Shown piece after piece: positions 49,852 through 60,397 of a DNA stretch of 64,000 nt (position 1 is the first letter of the stretch; each line of letters opens with the position of its first letter). Position numbers and translations under genes: made by a program. Source of the stretch: Nocardioides rotundus (GTDB taxonomy: Bacteria; Actinomycetota; Actinomycetes; Propionibacteriales; Nocardioidaceae); contig NZ_CP082922.1 of assembly GCF_019931675.1 (NCBI RefSeq), positions 1,441,001-1,505,000 of the forward strand. Direction: 5' to 3'. Below the pieces are notes generated by a model that had not been told where the DNA came from, did no database searches, and saw only the letters and a list, made by a program, of their open reading frames with translations.

Positions 49852-49883
49852 GGACGACGACGACACGATCAGGAGGCTTGCGC

Positions 49884-50429
49884 GTGCGGGTGCTCGGCAT
49901 CGACCCGGGGCTGACCCGGTGCGGCATCGGCGTGGTCGAGGGCGACCTGGGGCGGCCGTTGCGGCTGGTCGACGTCAACGTGCTGCGCACCTCGGCGAGC
50001 GAGCCGGTCGCCGAGCGCCTGGTGACGATCGAGCGCGGCGTGGACGCCTGGCTGGAGGAGTACGCCCCGGACGCGGTCGCGGTCGAGCGGGTCTTCGCCC
50101 GCTCCGACTCCAGCACCATCATGGGCACCGCCCAGGCCAGCGGCGTCGCCCTCGTGGTCGCCGCGCGACGCGGCCTCCCGCTGGGGCTGCACACCCCCAG
50201 CGAGGTGAAGGCCGCGGTCTCCGGCAACGGCCGGGCGGACAAGAAGCAGGTCGGGTTCATGGTGGCCCGGTTGCTGCGGCTGGAGGAGCCGCCCAAGCCG
50301 GCCGATGCCGCCGACGCGGTGGCGCTGGCCATCACCCACATCTGGCGGGGCGGCGCCCAGGCCAGGATCGAGGCGGCCCAGGCGCGGATGAGCACCGCCC
50401 ACGCGGCCGCAGGACGGAGGAGCAGGTGA
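49884..50429 (+). CDS. ruvC: Holliday junction resolvase RuvC
   Basis: Endonuclease that cuts Holliday junctions. 181 residues; catalytic acids are in [10 protein letters not shown] near residue 5, AVERVF near 65, and [11 protein letters not shown] near 140-147. The GTG start has AGGAGG eleven bases upstream; TTG at 49878 is an alternative. Overlaps ruvA by four bases (GTGA). Confidence 0.96.
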   Translation: MRVLGIDPGLTRCGIGVVEGDLGRPLRLVDVNVLRTSASEPVAERLVTIERGVDAWLEEYAPDAVAVERVFARSDSSTIMGTAQASGVALVVAARRGLPLGLHTPSEVKAAVSGNGRADKKQVGFMVARLLRLEEPPKPADAADAVALAITHIWRGGAQARIEAAQARMSTAHAAAGRRSR

Positions 50430-51028
50430 TCGCGCACGTGCGCGGCCGGGTGGCCGCGGTGACCCTGACCAGCGCCGTGGTGGAGGTGGGCGGCGTCGGC
50501 ATGGAGCTGATGTGCGCCCCCGACACCCTGGCGGGGCTGCGGGTCGGCCAGGAGGCGCTGCTGCCGACCAGCCTGGTCGTGCGGGAGGACTCGCTGACGC
50601 TGTTCGGCTTCGCCGACGAGGACGAGCGCGGGATGTTCGAGCTGGTGCAGACCGCCTCCGGCGTCGGCCCCAAGCTGGCCCAGGCGATGCTGGCGGTGCT
50701 CTCGCCGGACGCGATCCGCGCGGCCGTGGCCGGGGAGGACGTCAAGACGCTCACCTGTGTGCCCGGGATCGGGCAGAAGGGCGCCCAGCGGATCATCCTG
50801 GAGCTCAAGGACCGGGTCGGCGCCCCCACGGGCGTGCCCGCACCGGCCCCCACGACGGCCGCCGCCCCGTGGAAGGCCCAGGTGCAGCAGGGCCTGGTCG
50901 GCCTCGGCTGGTCGGCCAAGGAGGCCGACAAGGCGATCGAGACGGTCGCTGCGGACCAGCAGCCGGCCGACGACGCCGACGTCGCCGCCCTGCTCCGCGC
51001 GGCGCTGCGCACGCTGAGCCGGGCGTGA
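50426..51028 (+). CDS. ruvA: Holliday junction branch-migration protein RuvA
   Basis: DNA-binding tetramer that targets RuvB to Holliday junctions. 200 residues: OB-fold domain I ([20 protein letters not shown]), helix-hairpin-helix motifs in domain II ([33 protein letters not shown]), a Pro/Ala linker, and RuvB-binding domain III. Start GTG coupled to ruvC, with GGAGGAGCAG upstream. Confidence 0.96.
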   Translation: MIAHVRGRVAAVTLTSAVVEVGGVGMELMCAPDTLAGLRVGQEALLPTSLVVREDSLTLFGFADEDERGMFELVQTASGVGPKLAQAMLAVLSPDAIRAAVAGEDVKTLTCVPGIGQKGAQRIILELKDRVGAPTGVPAPAPTTAAAPWKAQVQQGLVGLGWSAKEADKAIETVAADQQPADDADVAALLRAALRTLSRA

Positions 51029-51041
51029 GAGGCTCGAGACG

Positions 51042-52139
51042 ATGTCAGGCGACGAGCTGGACCAGCTGAGCGCGGCGGAGGAGGACTACCTCCGCTCGCT
51101 CACCACCGCCGACGCCGACGGCGACGAGCGCGCGGTGGAGGCCGCGCTGCGGCCCAAGCGGCTCGACGAGGTGATCGGCCAGTCCCGGGTGCGCGACCAG
51201 CTCGGGCTCGTGCTGGAGGCGGCCCGGCAGCGGGGCCGCGCTCCCGACCACGTGCTCCTCTCCGGGCCTCCCGGCCTCGGCAAGACCACGCTGGCGATGA
51301 TCATCGCCGCGGAGATGAACTCCCCGCTCCGCCTGACCTCCGGGCCGGCGATCACCCACGCCGGCGACCTGGCCGCGATCCTCTCCGGCCTCAACGAGGG
51401 CGACGTGCTCTTCGTCGACGAGCTGCACCGGATGTCCCGCCCGGCCGAGGAGATGCTCTACCTCGCGATGGAGGACTTCCGGGTCGACGTGGTCATCGGC
51501 AAGGGCCCGGGCGCCACCGCGATCCCGCTGGAGATCCCGCCCTTCACCCTGGTCGGCGCCACCACCCGCGCCGGGCTGCTGCCCGGCCCGCTGCGGGACC
51601 GGTTCGGCTTCACCGCCCACCTGGAGTACTACGAGCCCCACGAGCTCGACGAGATCATCCGCCGCTCCGCGCAGCTGCTGGAGGTGGAGGCCGACGCGGA
51701 CGGCACCGCCGAGATCGCCTCCCGCTCCCGCGGCACCCCGCGGATCGCCAACCGGCTGCTGCGCCGGGTGCGCGACTACGCCCAGGTCCGCGCCGACGGG
51801 CGGGTCGACCGCGACATCGCCGCCCGTGCGCTGGACCTCTACGAGGTGGACGCCTCGGGGCTCGACCGCCTCGACCGGTCGGTGCTCGACGTGCTGTGCC
51901 GCCGCTTCGGCGGCGGGCCGGTCGGCATCTCCACCCTCGCCGTGGCCGTCGCCGAGGAGCGGGAGACCGTCGAGGAGGTCGCCGAGCCGTTCCTGGTCCG
52001 GCGCGGGCTGCTGGCCCGCACCCCCCGCGGCCGGGTGGCCACGCCTGCGGCCTGGCGGCATCTGGGCCTCGCCGTACCCCCCTCGGCGCCGCATGCCGAC
52101 GCCGACCCGACGCTGTTCGAGGACGACCCCGCGGGGTGA
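51042..52139 (+). CDS. ruvB: Holliday junction branch-migration ATPase RuvB
   Basis: AAA+ motor. 365 residues with Walker [12 protein letters not shown] near residue 70, Walker [10 protein letters not shown] near 123, sensor 1 VGATTRAG near 170, arginine finger region and a C-terminal winged helix ([16 protein letters not shown]). The 20-residue acidic N-terminus is common in actinobacteria. 13 bases after ruvA. Confidence 0.98.
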   Translation: MSGDELDQLSAAEEDYLRSLTTADADGDERAVEAALRPKRLDEVIGQSRVRDQLGLVLEAARQRGRAPDHVLLSGPPGLGKTTLAMIIAAEMNSPLRLTSGPAITHAGDLAAILSGLNEGDVLFVDELHRMSRPAEEMLYLAMEDFRVDVVIGKGPGATAIPLEIPPFTLVGATTRAGLLPGPLRDRFGFTAHLEYYEPHELDEIIRRSAQLLEVEADADGTAEIASRSRGTPRIANRLLRRVRDYAQVRADGRVDRDIAARALDLYEVDASGLDRLDRSVLDVLCRRFGGGPVGISTLAVAVAEERETVEEVAEPFLVRRGLLARTPRGRVATPAAWRHLGLAVPPSAPHADADPTLFEDDPAG

Positions 52140-52214
52140 TCGGACCCTCTGGCTAGACTCCCCGGACGGCCGCGACCCGGCCGTTCCGCAGACCGCAACC
52201 CGAGAGGTCCCCCG

Positions 52215-52574
52215 GTGCAACAGTTCGCCTCGCTCCTGCCCCTGATCCTGGTCGTCCTGGTCTTCTGGCTGCTGGTGATCCGGCCCGCCAGCAAGCGTCA
52301 GAAGGCTCAGCGTGAGCTGCAGCAGGCGGTGGGCGCCGGTGACCGGGTGATGCTCACCTCCGGCATCTTCGGGACCGTGCGCGGGGTGCTCGACGACCGG
52401 CTCGAGGTCGAGATCGCGAACGGCGTCGTGGTCCAGGTGGCCCGCCAGGCGATCGCGACCCGGGTGGACGCCACGCCCACCGAGCCGGGCGGCATCGAGC
52501 CGGGGCGCACCGAGCCGGACCGCCCCGACGACGACACGCCCCCGCAGGCTCCGCCCACGCACGGGAACATCTGA
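52215..52574 (+). CDS. yajC: Preprotein translocase subunit YajC
   Basis: Small membrane accessory of the Sec translocon. 119 residues: one N-terminal helix (LLPLILVVLVFWLLVIRPAS), the conserved RPASKRQKAQ stretch, MLTSGIFGTVRGV, and a Pro/Thr-rich tail. GAGAGG precedes the GTG start. In related genomes yajC is followed by secD and secF; here apt starts two bases after its stop. Confidence 0.92.
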   Translation: MQQFASLLPLILVVLVFWLLVIRPASKRQKAQRELQQAVGAGDRVMLTSGIFGTVRGVLDDRLEVEIANGVVVQVARQAIATRVDATPTEPGGIEPGRTEPDRPDDDTPPQAPPTHGNI

Positions 52575-52575
52575 C

Positions 52576-53136
52576 GTGGCCGACCCGGCCGCGGTCCTCG
52601 AGACCGCGCGGGAGGCCATGCAGCGGCTGGTTCCCGACGTCCCCGACTTCCCCGAGCCGGGGATCGTCTTCAAGGACATCACCCCGCTGCTCGCCGACGC
52701 CGACGGGTTCGCCGCGGTCGTCGACGCGCTGGCCACCGCCGGCCGCGACGAGGCCGGGGAGACCGTGGTCGACGTGGTGGTCGGCATGGAGTCGCGCGGC
52801 TTCATCGTCGGCGCGCCCGTGGCGCTGGCCCTCGGCACCGGCTTCGTCCCGGTCCGCAAGGCCGGGAAGCTGCCGCGGGAGACGCACGCGGTGACCTACG
52901 ACCTGGAGTACGGCTCGGCGACGCTGGAGATCCATCGAGACGCCGTACGCCCCGGCCAGCGGGTGCTGCTCGTCGACGACGTCCTGGCCACCGGCGGCAC
53001 CGCCGCGGCGACCGTGGAGCTGGTCCGCCTGTGCGGGGGTACGACGCACGCGGTGGCCGTGCTGATGGAGCTGGGCTTCCTCGACGGCCGCGCCGCCCTC
53101 GACGGGCTGCCGCTCACCACGCTGATGACGGTCTAG
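52576..53136 (+). CDS. apt: Adenine phosphoribosyltransferase
   Basis: Purine salvage enzyme making AMP from adenine and PRPP. 186 residues; N-terminal [19 protein letters not shown], and the PRPP loop [18 protein letters not shown] near residue 135. GTG start immediately after yajC. Next to relA, which makes alarmone from purine nucleotides; this pairing is conserved. Confidence 0.95.
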   Translation: MADPAAVLETAREAMQRLVPDVPDFPEPGIVFKDITPLLADADGFAAVVDALATAGRDEAGETVVDVVVGMESRGFIVGAPVALALGTGFVPVRKAGKLPRETHAVTYDLEYGSATLEIHRDAVRPGQRVLLVDDVLATGGTAAATVELVRLCGGTTHAVAVLMELGFLDGRAALDGLPLTTLMTV

Positions 53137-53153
53137 CGCCTAGACTCGATGAG

Positions 53154-55466
53154 GTGAGCGAGGAGAAGAGCACGCCGGCGACCAAGGAGCGGTCGTCCGA
53201 CGCGCTGCTGTCCGCTCGCGGCATGCGCGCCCGGCTGGCGCGCAGCATGGGGCCGCGCTCCTCCACCCAGACCGCCAACCCGGTCCTGGAGCCGCTGTTC
53301 AAGTCGGTGCGGGCCAACCACCCCAAGGCCGATCTCGCCCTGCTGGCCCGGGCCTACGCCACCGCCGAGCACTACCACGCCGGCCAGAAGCGCAAGAGCG
53401 GCGAGCCCTACATCACCCACCCGCTGGCGGTCACCACGATCCTGGCCGACGTTGGCATGACCGAGCCGACCCTGGTGGCGGCGCTGCTGCACGACACGGT
53501 CGAGGACACGCCGTACACCCTGGACCAGCTCCGCGCCGACTTCGGCGACGAGGTCGCGCTGCTCGTCGACGGCGTCACCAAGCTGGACAAGGTCCAGTAT
53601 GGCGAGAGCGCCCAGGCCGAGACCATCCGCAAGATGATCGTGGCGATGGCGCGCGACATCCGGGTGCTGGTGATCAAGCTCGCCGACCGGCTGCACAACA
53701 TGCGCACGCTGCGCTACGTCAAGCGCGAGACCCAGGAGCGCAAGGCGCGCGAGACGCTGGACATCTACGCCCCGCTCGCGCACCGGCTGGGCATGAACAC
53801 GCTCAAGTGGGAGCTGGAGGACCTCGCGTTCGCCACCCTGCACCCGAAGATCTACGACGAGATCGTGCGGATGGTCGCCGAGCGCGCGCCCTCGCGGGAC
53901 CAGTTCCTCGCCGAGGTGATCAACCAGGTGGAGAAGGACCTGCGCGAGGCGAAGATCAAGGCCAGCGTCACCGGGCGGCCCAAGCACTACTACTCGATCT
54001 ACCAGAAGATGATCGTCGGCGGCCGCGACTTCACCGACATCTACGACCTGGTCGGACTGCGGGTGCTGGTCGACGACGACCAGGACTGCTACGCCGTGAT
54101 GGGCATCATCCACGCCCGGTGGAACCCCGTCCTGGCGCGGTTCAAGGACTACGTCGCGCTGCCCAAGATGAACATGTACCAGTCGCTGCACACCACGGTG
54201 ATCGGGCCGCAGGGCAAGCCCGTGGAGATCCAGATCCGCACCTACGGGATGCACCGACGGGCGGAGTACGGCGTCGCCGCGCACTGGAAGTACAAGGAGG
54301 ACAGCCGCAACGGCGTCGACACCGAGCTGCGCGGCGACATGGACGACATGGGCTGGGTCCGGCAGCTGCTGGACTGGCAGCACGAGGTGGAGGACCCGGG
54401 CGAGTTCCTGGAGTCGCTGCGCTTCGAGATCAACCGCGCCGAGGTCTACGTCTACACCCCGCGCGGCGACGTGATCGCGCTGCCCGCGGGGGCGACGCCG
54501 GTCGACTTCGCCTACGCCGTCCACACCGAGGTCGGCCACCACACGATCGGCGCCCGGGTCAACGGCCGGCTGGTGCCGCTGGAGTCGCAGCTCGACCACG
54601 GCGACGTGGTGGAGGTCTTCACCTCCAAGAACCCGGCCGCCGGCCCCTCGCGGGACTGGCTCACCTTCGTCCGCTCGCCGCGGGCCCGCTCCAAGATCCG
54701 CCAGTGGTTCTCCAAGGAGCGCCGCGAGGAGGCGATCGAGCGCGGCAAGGAGCAGATCGCCCGGCTCATGCGCAAGGAGGGCGTGGGCATGAAGCGGGTG
54801 CTCACGCACGAGTCGCTGAGCCTCGCGGCGGAGTACTTTCACCTCGCCGACGTCTCGGGGCTCTACGCCGCCGTGGGGGAGAACAACATCTCCGCGCAAG
54901 CGGTCGTGCGCAAGGTGATCGACATCAACGGCGGCGCCGAGGCGGTCGCCGAGGACCTCGCCGAGGGCGTCTCCATCACCGGTCGGGGTGCCAAGCGGCG
55001 GGTCAACCGCGGCAGCGGCGACGCCGGCGTGATCGTCAAGGGCGCGCCCGACGTGTGGGTGAAACTGGCTCGCTGCTGCACCCCGGTGCCGCCCGACCCG
55101 ATCCTCGGGTTCGTCACCAAGGGCGGCGGCGTCTCGGTGCACCAGGTCGACTGCACCAACGCCGACAACCTGCGAAGCCAGCCCGAGAAGCTGCTGGAGG
55201 TGGAGTGGGCGCCCACGTCGAAGTCCACCTTCCTGGTGAACATCCAGGTCGAGGCGATCGACCGGACCCGGCTGCTCTCCGACATCACCATGGCGCTCTC
55301 CGACGCGCACGTGAACATCCTCAGCGCCAACCTGACCACCACCCGCAACCGGGTCGCCACCAGCCGCTTCACCTTCGAGATGGGCGACGCCATGCACCTG
55401 GACAACGTCCTCTCCGCCGTCCGCAGCGTCCCCGGGGTCTTCGACGCCACCCGCGTCTCCAACTGA
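53154..55466 (+). CDS. relA: Bifunctional (p)ppGpp synthetase/hydrolase
   Basis: RelA/SpoT homologue of 770 residues. HD hydrolase domain with [10 protein letters not shown] near residue 105 (HDxxED intact), synthetase domain with [13 protein letters not shown] near 275 and [15 protein letters not shown] near 303, TGS domain ([20 protein letters not shown]) near 430, and C-terminal ACT domain. Both activities should be present. TAGACT seven bases before the GTG start indicates a leaderless transcript. Confidence 0.97.
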   Translation: MSEEKSTPATKERSSDALLSARGMRARLARSMGPRSSTQTANPVLEPLFKSVRANHPKADLALLARAYATAEHYHAGQKRKSGEPYITHPLAVTTILADVGMTEPTLVAALLHDTVEDTPYTLDQLRADFGDEVALLVDGVTKLDKVQYGESAQAETIRKMIVAMARDIRVLVIKLADRLHNMRTLRYVKRETQERKARETLDIYAPLAHRLGMNTLKWELEDLAFATLHPKIYDEIVRMVAERAPSRDQFLAEVINQVEKDLREAKIKASVTGRPKHYYSIYQKMIVGGRDFTDIYDLVGLRVLVDDDQDCYAVMGIIHARWNPVLARFKDYVALPKMNMYQSLHTTVIGPQGKPVEIQIRTYGMHRRAEYGVAAHWKYKEDSRNGVDTELRGDMDDMGWVRQLLDWQHEVEDPGEFLESLRFEINRAEVYVYTPRGDVIALPAGATPVDFAYAVHTEVGHHTIGARVNGRLVPLESQLDHGDVVEVFTSKNPAAGPSRDWLTFVRSPRARSKIRQWFSKERREEAIERGKEQIARLMRKEGVGMKRVLTHESLSLAAEYFHLADVSGLYAAVGENNISAQAVVRKVIDINGGAEAVAEDLAEGVSITGRGAKRRVNRGSGDAGVIVKGAPDVWVKLARCCTPVPPDPILGFVTKGGGVSVHQVDCTNADNLRSQPEKLLEVEWAPTSKSTFLVNIQVEAIDRTRLLSDITMALSDAHVNILSANLTTTRNRVATSRFTFEMGDAMHLDNVLSAVRSVPGVFDATRVSN

Positions 55467-55476
55467 CCGAGTATTC

Positions 55477-55533
55477 GGTGGTCGAGCTTGTCGAGACCAC
55501 GGTGGGTTCGGTGGTCGAGCTTGTCGAGACCAC
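55477..55533. repeat. Two copies of the GGTGGTCGAGCTTGTCGAG repeat
   Basis: Two 24-bp copies at 55477-55500 and 55510-55533, each an imperfect palindrome ending in ACCAC, just after relA. They are the reverse orientation of the units at 55931-56105. Confidence 0.8.
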
Positions 55534-55632
55534 GGTGATTGACGAGAAGGGTGACTTACCCCATCCCGGGATCACTATCCACAGATCTGCGCAGTGGCCC
55601 ATCTCGGCGGCAAACCGGGTCAGGCTGAGGAC

Positions 55633-55923
55633 ATGCCATTCACCTACATCCTGCGGTGCGCAGATGACAGCCTGTACGTCGGCAGTACACGCTCACTCGA
55701 CCTGAGACAGGAACAGCATCGATTGGGGATGGGCAGTGAGTACACGCGCCGCCGGCTGCCCGTCACGCTGGTCTGGTTCGAGGAGCATGAGCACATCGGG
55801 GCGGCCTTCGCTCGGGAGAAGCAGATCCAGAACTGGTCCAGGGCGAAGCGCATCGCCTTGATCGAGCAGAGATACGAGGACCTTCCCGACCTCGCCAGGG
55901 GCAAGAACCGTCGACGACCGTGA
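55633..55923 (+). CDS. GIY-YIG nuclease-domain protein (YhbQ type)
   Basis: A 96-residue single-domain GIY-YIG protein of the UPF0213/YhbQ family. TYILRCADDSLYVGS is the GIY-YIG core, with RLGMGSEYTRRRLPVTLVWF and FAREKQIQNWSRAKRIALI. These proteins have weak or unknown nuclease activity. Bracketed on both sides by the GGTCTCGAC repeats. Confidence 0.85.
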   Translation: MPFTYILRCADDSLYVGSTRSLDLRQEQHRLGMGSEYTRRRLPVTLVWFEEHEHIGAAFAREKQIQNWSRAKRIALIEQRYEDLPDLARGKNRRRP

Positions 55924-55930
55924 CCGTCCC

Positions 55931-56105
55931 GTGGTCTCGACAGGCTCGACCAGCGACCGGAGAGGCTCGACCGGCGGGTGGTCTCGACAGGCTCGACCAG
56001 CGTCCGGAGAGGCTCGACCGGCGGGTGGTCTCGACGGGCTCGACCGGCGACGGTGCGGCTCGACCGGCGAGTGGTCTCGACAGGCTCGACCAGCGACCGG
56101 GGAGG
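55931..56105. repeat. Four tandem 46-47-bp GTGGTCTCGACAGGCTCGAC units
   Basis: Units start at 55931, 55978, 56025 and 56071. Each contains GTGGTCTCGACAGGCTCGAC and GGCTCGACCGGCG with small changes. No gene; the array ends at the stop of the convergent hydrolase gene. Confidence 0.8.
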
Positions 56106-56942
56106 CTAGTTCGAGGCCATCCGATCCAGGATGGCGGCGGCGAGAGCCTCGGGTGCCTCCTCGGGGATCCAGTGGCTGACGCCGGCGAGCTCGACGAAGG
56201 AGTAGCCGGCGTCGACGTACTCCTGCGCGAGCTCCACGCCATGCCGACCGAGGGCGACGTCCCCGTCACTCCACACCATCGTCGTCGGTACGGCGACGCG
56301 ACGCCGCAGCAGCGCCGGACTGCCGAGGGGGATCGCGCGGTACCACCCGAGACCGCCACGGAGCGCGCCGCCGTCGAGCATCTCCGAGCGGTATCGGGTC
56401 ACCGCCTCACGGCTCATGCCGGCGTGCCGCAGCGCCCGTCGATGGACGGCAGGGCGCGCCATGGCCCACTCGGGGAGCCGGGGCAGTCGGAAGAACACGA
56501 TGTACCAGGACCGGCGGAGCTGGTCGAGCCTGCCGAGGCTGCGCAGGAACGCGCCCGGGTGAGTCACCGACACCGCGGTCAGCGACCGCACCCGCTCGGG
56601 ATGCGTCGCGGCCAGTCCCCACGCCACCATCGCGCCCCAGTCGTGGCCGACGAGATGGACCGGGGTGCCCACGCGATCCACCAGAGCGGCGATGTCGCCG
56701 ATCAGACGATCCAGTGCGTACGGCGTACGTCCGCTCGGCCGAGCGCCGGGGGAGTAGCCCCGCTGGTCCGGCGTCAGCGTGCGGCACCCGGCGTCGTGCA
56801 GCAGCGTGGCCACCGCCCGCCACGAGCTCGAGGTCTGGGGGAAGCCGTGCAGCAGCACGACCGGCGTGCCGTCCAGGGGTCCCTCATCTCGGACGTCGAA
56901 GGTCAGGCCGTCGTTGGTGAAGGAGGCGATCCGGTCAAGCAT
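56106..56942 (-). CDS. Alpha/beta hydrolase (epoxide hydrolase/dehalogenase-like)
   Basis: A 278-residue alpha/beta hydrolase. Oxyanion motif LLHGFPQTSSSWRAV near residue 30, nucleophile elbow LVGHDWGAMVAWGLA near 97 with Asp as nucleophile, as in epoxide hydrolases and haloalkane dehalogenases, and final His in AGVSHWIPEEAPE near 255. The substrate is unknown. Its stop lies at the end of the tandem repeat array. Confidence 0.85.
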   Translation of the reverse strand: MLDRIASFTNDGLTFDVRDEGPLDGTPVVLLHGFPQTSSSWRAVATLLHDAGCRTLTPDQRGYSPGARPSGRTPYALDRLIGDIAALVDRVGTPVHLVGHDWGAMVAWGLAATHPERVRSLTAVSVTHPGAFLRSLGRLDQLRRSWYIVFFRLPRLPEWAMARPAVHRRALRHAGMSREAVTRYRSEMLDGGALRGGLGWYRAIPLGSPALLRRRVAVPTTMVWSDGDVALGRHGVELAQEYVDAGYSFVELAGVSHWIPEEAPEALAAAILDRMASN

Positions 56943-57030
56943 GGGCCCATCTTGCCGGTCACCAAGCGCCGACTCGGCGGGGATGGGTGGGTTGGCTGTG
57001 GGGTTGGGGAGGAGAGAGGGGGAGGGAGGG

Positions 57031-58260
57031 TCAGCCGGAGAACTCGGAGCTGACCTTGCGGGCCATCTCCAGGAAGGACTGCTTGTTCTCCAGCTCCGAC
57101 TCCAGGTCGCGGACGCGCTTGTCGTCGCCGGCGGCGCGGGCCTTGTCCAGCTTCTCCTGGGTCTCGGCGAGCCCGGCCTCCAGCTTGGAGACCATGTCGT
57201 CGGCGCGGGCGGACTTCTCCGGGTCCGAGCGCTTCCACTGCTCGTCCTCGACCGCGCGGATGGACTGCTCGACCTTGCGCATCCGGCCCTCGAGCGACTT
57301 CATCTTGTCCCGCGGGACCTTGCCGGCGGCGTCCCAGCGGTCCGCCAGGTCGCGGAAGGCGCGCTTGGCGCCCTCGAGATCGGCGCGCGGGTCGAGCGCC
57401 TCCGCCTCGACCAGGATCTGCTCCTTGACCACGGCGTTGGCGGCGAACTCCTCGTCCATCGCCTTGTTCGCCTCGTCGCGGGCGGAGAAGAAGACGTCCT
57501 GCGCGGCGCGGAACCGCCGCCACAGCTTCTCGTCGACGTCGCGCGGGGCGGGGCCGGCGGCCTTCCACTCGCGCATCAGGTCGCGGTACTTCCCCGAGGT
57601 GGGGCCCCAGTCGGTCGACCCCGAGAGCGCCTCGGCCTCGCGGATCAACCGCTCCTTGATCGTCTTCGCGCCCTCGCGCTGCTCGGACTGCTCGGCGAAG
57701 TGCGCCTTGCGGGCCTTGGTGTACGCCGTCCGCGCGCTGCTGAAGCGCTTCCACAGCGCGTCGTCGGTCTTCTTGTCCAGCCGGGGGAGCGCCTTCCACT
57801 CCTCCAGCAGGTCCCGCAGCCGGTTCGCCCCACCCCGCCAGTCCCGGCCGCCGGCGATCTTCTCGGCCTCGCCGACGATCTTCTCCTTCGCCTCCCGCGA
57901 CTCCGCGCTGCGCTGCGCCTTCTCGGCCTTGCGCAGGTGCCGCTGCTCGGCGATCTCGGGGGCCAGCGCGTCCAGGCGCCCGACCAGCGCGGTGAGGTCG
58001 CCGACGGCGTTCGCCTCCGCGGCCTGGTCACGGACCGTCTTCACCGACGAGGCGGCCTCGTCGGGGGAGAGCTTCCCCGCCCGCACCCGCTGCTCCAGCA
58101 GCCCGACCTCGAACTCCAAGGCGGCGTAGCGCTCGGTGAAGAACTTGAGCGCCTCCTCCGGGGAGGCGTCGGGCACCTGCCCGACCGATCGCTCGCCGTC
58201 CGCGGTCCGCACATAGACGGTGCCGTCCTCGGCCACTCGTCCCCACTCGTGACTCGTCAC
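57031..58260 (-). CDS. DUF349 domain protein
   Basis: A 409-residue almost wholly helical, highly charged protein with several DUF349 repeats (LLEEWKALPRLDKKTDDALW, DLMREWKAAGPAPRDVDEKL, DLADRWDAAGKVPRDKMKSL) and a C-terminal coiled coil. Its function is not established. The GTG start follows TAGAGT by seven bases (leaderless), which favours it over upstream codons. Divergent from the MBL-fold gene. Confidence 0.88.
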   Translation of the reverse strand: MTSHEWGRVAEDGTVYVRTADGERSVGQVPDASPEEALKFFTERYAALEFEVGLLEQRVRAGKLSPDEAASSVKTVRDQAAEANAVGDLTALVGRLDALAPEIAEQRHLRKAEKAQRSAESREAKEKIVGEAEKIAGGRDWRGGANRLRDLLEEWKALPRLDKKTDDALWKRFSSARTAYTKARKAHFAEQSEQREGAKTIKERLIREAEALSGSTDWGPTSGKYRDLMREWKAAGPAPRDVDEKLWRRFRAAQDVFFSARDEANKAMDEEFAANAVVKEQILVEAEALDPRADLEGAKRAFRDLADRWDAAGKVPRDKMKSLEGRMRKVEQSIRAVEDEQWKRSDPEKSARADDMVSKLEAGLAETQEKLDKARAAGDDKRVRDLESELENKQSFLEMARKVSSEFSG

Positions 58261-58327
58261 GCCGGTCACTCTAACGCCGGGGCCCGCCGGTTCCGCGGGA
58301 ACGACCGGCTGTCGATAGGCTGAATGG

Positions 58328-59053
58328 GTGTTCATCGCCGGATTCCCCGCGGGCCCGTGGGGCACGAACTGCTACGTCGTCGCGACCGAGCCGGGCGCCG
58401 AGTGCGTCATCGTGGACCCCGGGAAGGATGCCGCCGAGGGCGTCGCGCAGGTCGTGCGCGAGCACCGGCTGAAGCCAGTCTCGGTGCTGCTCACCCACGG
58501 CCACCTCGACCACATGTGGTCGGTGACCCCGGTGGCGGGGACGTACGACGCCACCGCGTGGATCCACCCCGGAGACCGGCACCTGCTCACCGACCCGCTG
58601 GCCGGGATGAGCGCCGACACCCGCGCGATGCTCCCGCAGCTGCTGGGGGACAGCAGCGCCCGGTGGGCCGAGCCCGACGACGTCCGCGAGATGGCCGACG
58701 GCCAGCGGCTCCAGCTGGCCGGGGTCGACTTCACCGTGGACCACACACCCGGCCACACCGAGGGATCGGTGACCTTCCGGACGCCGTACCCCGACCAGGA
58801 TGAGGTCCGCGAGCTGATGTTCTCCGGCGACCTGCTCTTCGCCGGCTCCATCGGCCGCACCGACCTGCCCGGCGGCGACCATCCGACGATGCTGCGCAGC
58901 CTGCGCGACAAGGTGCTCACGCTGCCCGACGACATCGTCGTGCTCCCCGGCCACGGGGAGCAGACCTCCATCGGGCGCGAGCGCGCGACCAACCCCTACC
59001 TGCTGGAGCTCGCCGGCGGCGACTCCGCGGGACGCGTCACCCGAGGACTGTGA
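58328..59053 (+). CDS. MBL-fold metallohydrolase (glyoxalase II-like)
   Basis: A 241-residue metallo-beta-lactamase-fold enzyme. Metal ligands are in LLTHGHLDHMWSV near residue 58, DHTPGHTEGSV near 140, FSGDLLFAGSIGRTD near 168 and LPGHGEQT near 213. Hydroxyacylglutathione-type hydrolases look like this, but actinobacteria use mycothiol, so the thioester substrate is open. TAGGCT six bases before the GTG (leaderless). Three bases before hisS. Confidence 0.88.
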   Translation: MFIAGFPAGPWGTNCYVVATEPGAECVIVDPGKDAAEGVAQVVREHRLKPVSVLLTHGHLDHMWSVTPVAGTYDATAWIHPGDRHLLTDPLAGMSADTRAMLPQLLGDSSARWAEPDDVREMADGQRLQLAGVDFTVDHTPGHTEGSVTFRTPYPDQDEVRELMFSGDLLFAGSIGRTDLPGGDHPTMLRSLRDKVLTLPDDIVVLPGHGEQTSIGRERATNPYLLELAGGDSAGRVTRGL

Positions 59054-59056
59054 GAG

Positions 59057-60397
59057 ATGAGCAAGATCGGCCCGCTCAGCGGGTTCCCTGAGCTGCTGCC
59101 CGCCCAGCGGGTGATCGAGCGCGAGGTCGTCGCCTCGCTGGCCGACACCTTCGAGCTGCACGGCTTCGCCAACATCGAGACCCGCGTGGTCGAGCCGCTG
59201 GACCGGCTGGCCAAGGGCGGGGATATCGACAAGGAGATCTACGTGCTGCGCCGGCTGCAGGCCGACGACAGCGCCTCGGACTCCGGCCTGGGCCTGCACT
59301 TCGACCTGACCGTCCCGTTCGCGCGCTACGTCCTCGAGCACGCCGGCCACCTGGAGTTCCCCTTCCGGCGCTTCCAGATCCAGCCGGCCTGGCGCGGCGA
59401 GCGGCCGCAGGAGGGCCGCTACCGCCAGTTCACCCAGGCCGACGTGGACATCGTCGGGCGCGACGAGCTGCCCTTCCACCACGACGTCGAGGTGATGCGG
59501 GTGATGGTCGACGCGCTCGACCGCCTGCCGATCCCGCCGGTCTCGTTCCAGTTCAACAACCGCAAGCTGATCCAGGGCTTCTATCGGGGCCTCGGCCTGC
59601 CCGACCTCACCGCCGCGATCCGCACCATCGACAAGCTGGACAAGCTGCCGGCCGAGGAGGTCGCGCGGCTGCTGGTCGAGGACGCCGGCGCCACGCTCGA
59701 GCAGGCGCAGCGGTGCCTGGAGCTCGCCACGATCCGCACCCCGGACACCTCCTTCGTCGAGCAGGTCCGCGCGCTCGGCGTCACCGACGAGCTGCTGGAG
59801 GAGGGCCTGGCCGAGCTCGAGGCGGTCGTGGCCGGCTGCGCCGCCGTACCCCGCACCAAGGTCACCATCGAGGCCAACCTGCGCATCGCCCGCGGCCTGG
59901 ACTACTACACGGGCACGGTCGTGGAGATCTTCATGTCCGGCTACGAGCGGCTGAAGTCGGTCGGCGGGGGAGGACGGTACGACGCCCTCGCCTCCGACGG
60001 GCGCACCACCTACCCCGGCGTCGGCGTCTCCTTCGGGGTCTCCCGGTCGCTGATCCCGCTGATCGCCGACGGGGTGCTCACCGGCAGCCGAGCGGTGCCC
60101 AGCGCCGTACTCATCGCCCTCACCGACGAGGCGTCGCGGCCCGCCTCCGATGCGGTCGCCACCGCCCTGCGCGCCCGCGGCATCCCGTGCGAGGTGGCCG
60201 CGAGCCCGCAGCGGTTCGGCAAGCAGATCCGGTACGCCGAGCGCCGCGGCATCCCGTTCGTCTGGTTCGCCCAGGACGACGACACCCACCAGGTCAAGGA
60301 CATCCGCAGCGGCGACCAGACCGACGCCGACCCCGACGGCTGGACGCCTCCCGCCGCCGACCTCCGACCCCGCACCCTCACCAAGGAGCAGCAGTGA
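59057..60397 (+). CDS. hisS: Histidine-tRNA ligase
   Basis: Class II synthetase for tRNA-His. 446 residues; motif 1 around residue 30, motif 2 [20 protein letters not shown] near 108, the His-specific [13 protein letters not shown] near 278 and [11 protein letters not shown] near 298, then the anticodon domain. Starts three bases after the MBL gene and overlaps aspS by four bases (GTGA). Confidence 0.96.
   Translation: MSKIGPLSGFPELLPAQRVIEREVVASLADTFELHGFANIETRVVEPLDRLAKGGDIDKEIYVLRRLQADDSASDSGLGLHFDLTVPFARYVLEHAGHLEFPFRRFQIQPAWRGERPQEGRYRQFTQADVDIVGRDELPFHHDVEVMRVMVDALDRLPIPPVSFQFNNRKLIQGFYRGLGLPDLTAAIRTIDKLDKLPAEEVARLLVEDAGATLEQAQRCLELATIRTPDTSFVEQVRALGVTDELLEEGLAELEAVVAGCAAVPRTKVTIEANLRIARGLDYYTGTVVEIFMSGYERLKSVGGGGRYDALASDGRTTYPGVGVSFGVSRSLIPLIADGVLTGSRAVPSAVLIALTDEASRPASDAVATALRARGIPCEVAASPQRFGKQIRYAERRGIPFVWFAQDDDTHQVKDIRSGDQTDADPDGWTPPAADLRPRTLTKEQQ

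Noticed and set aside
51045..52859. Leftward 604-codon frame opposite ruvB, yajC and apt
   Set aside because: Antisense shadow with no recognisable motif.
55931..56105. Possible CRISPR array of four 46-47-bp units
   Set aside because: The whole unit repeats, so there are no unique spacers; the sequence family also occurs singly and inside thrS.
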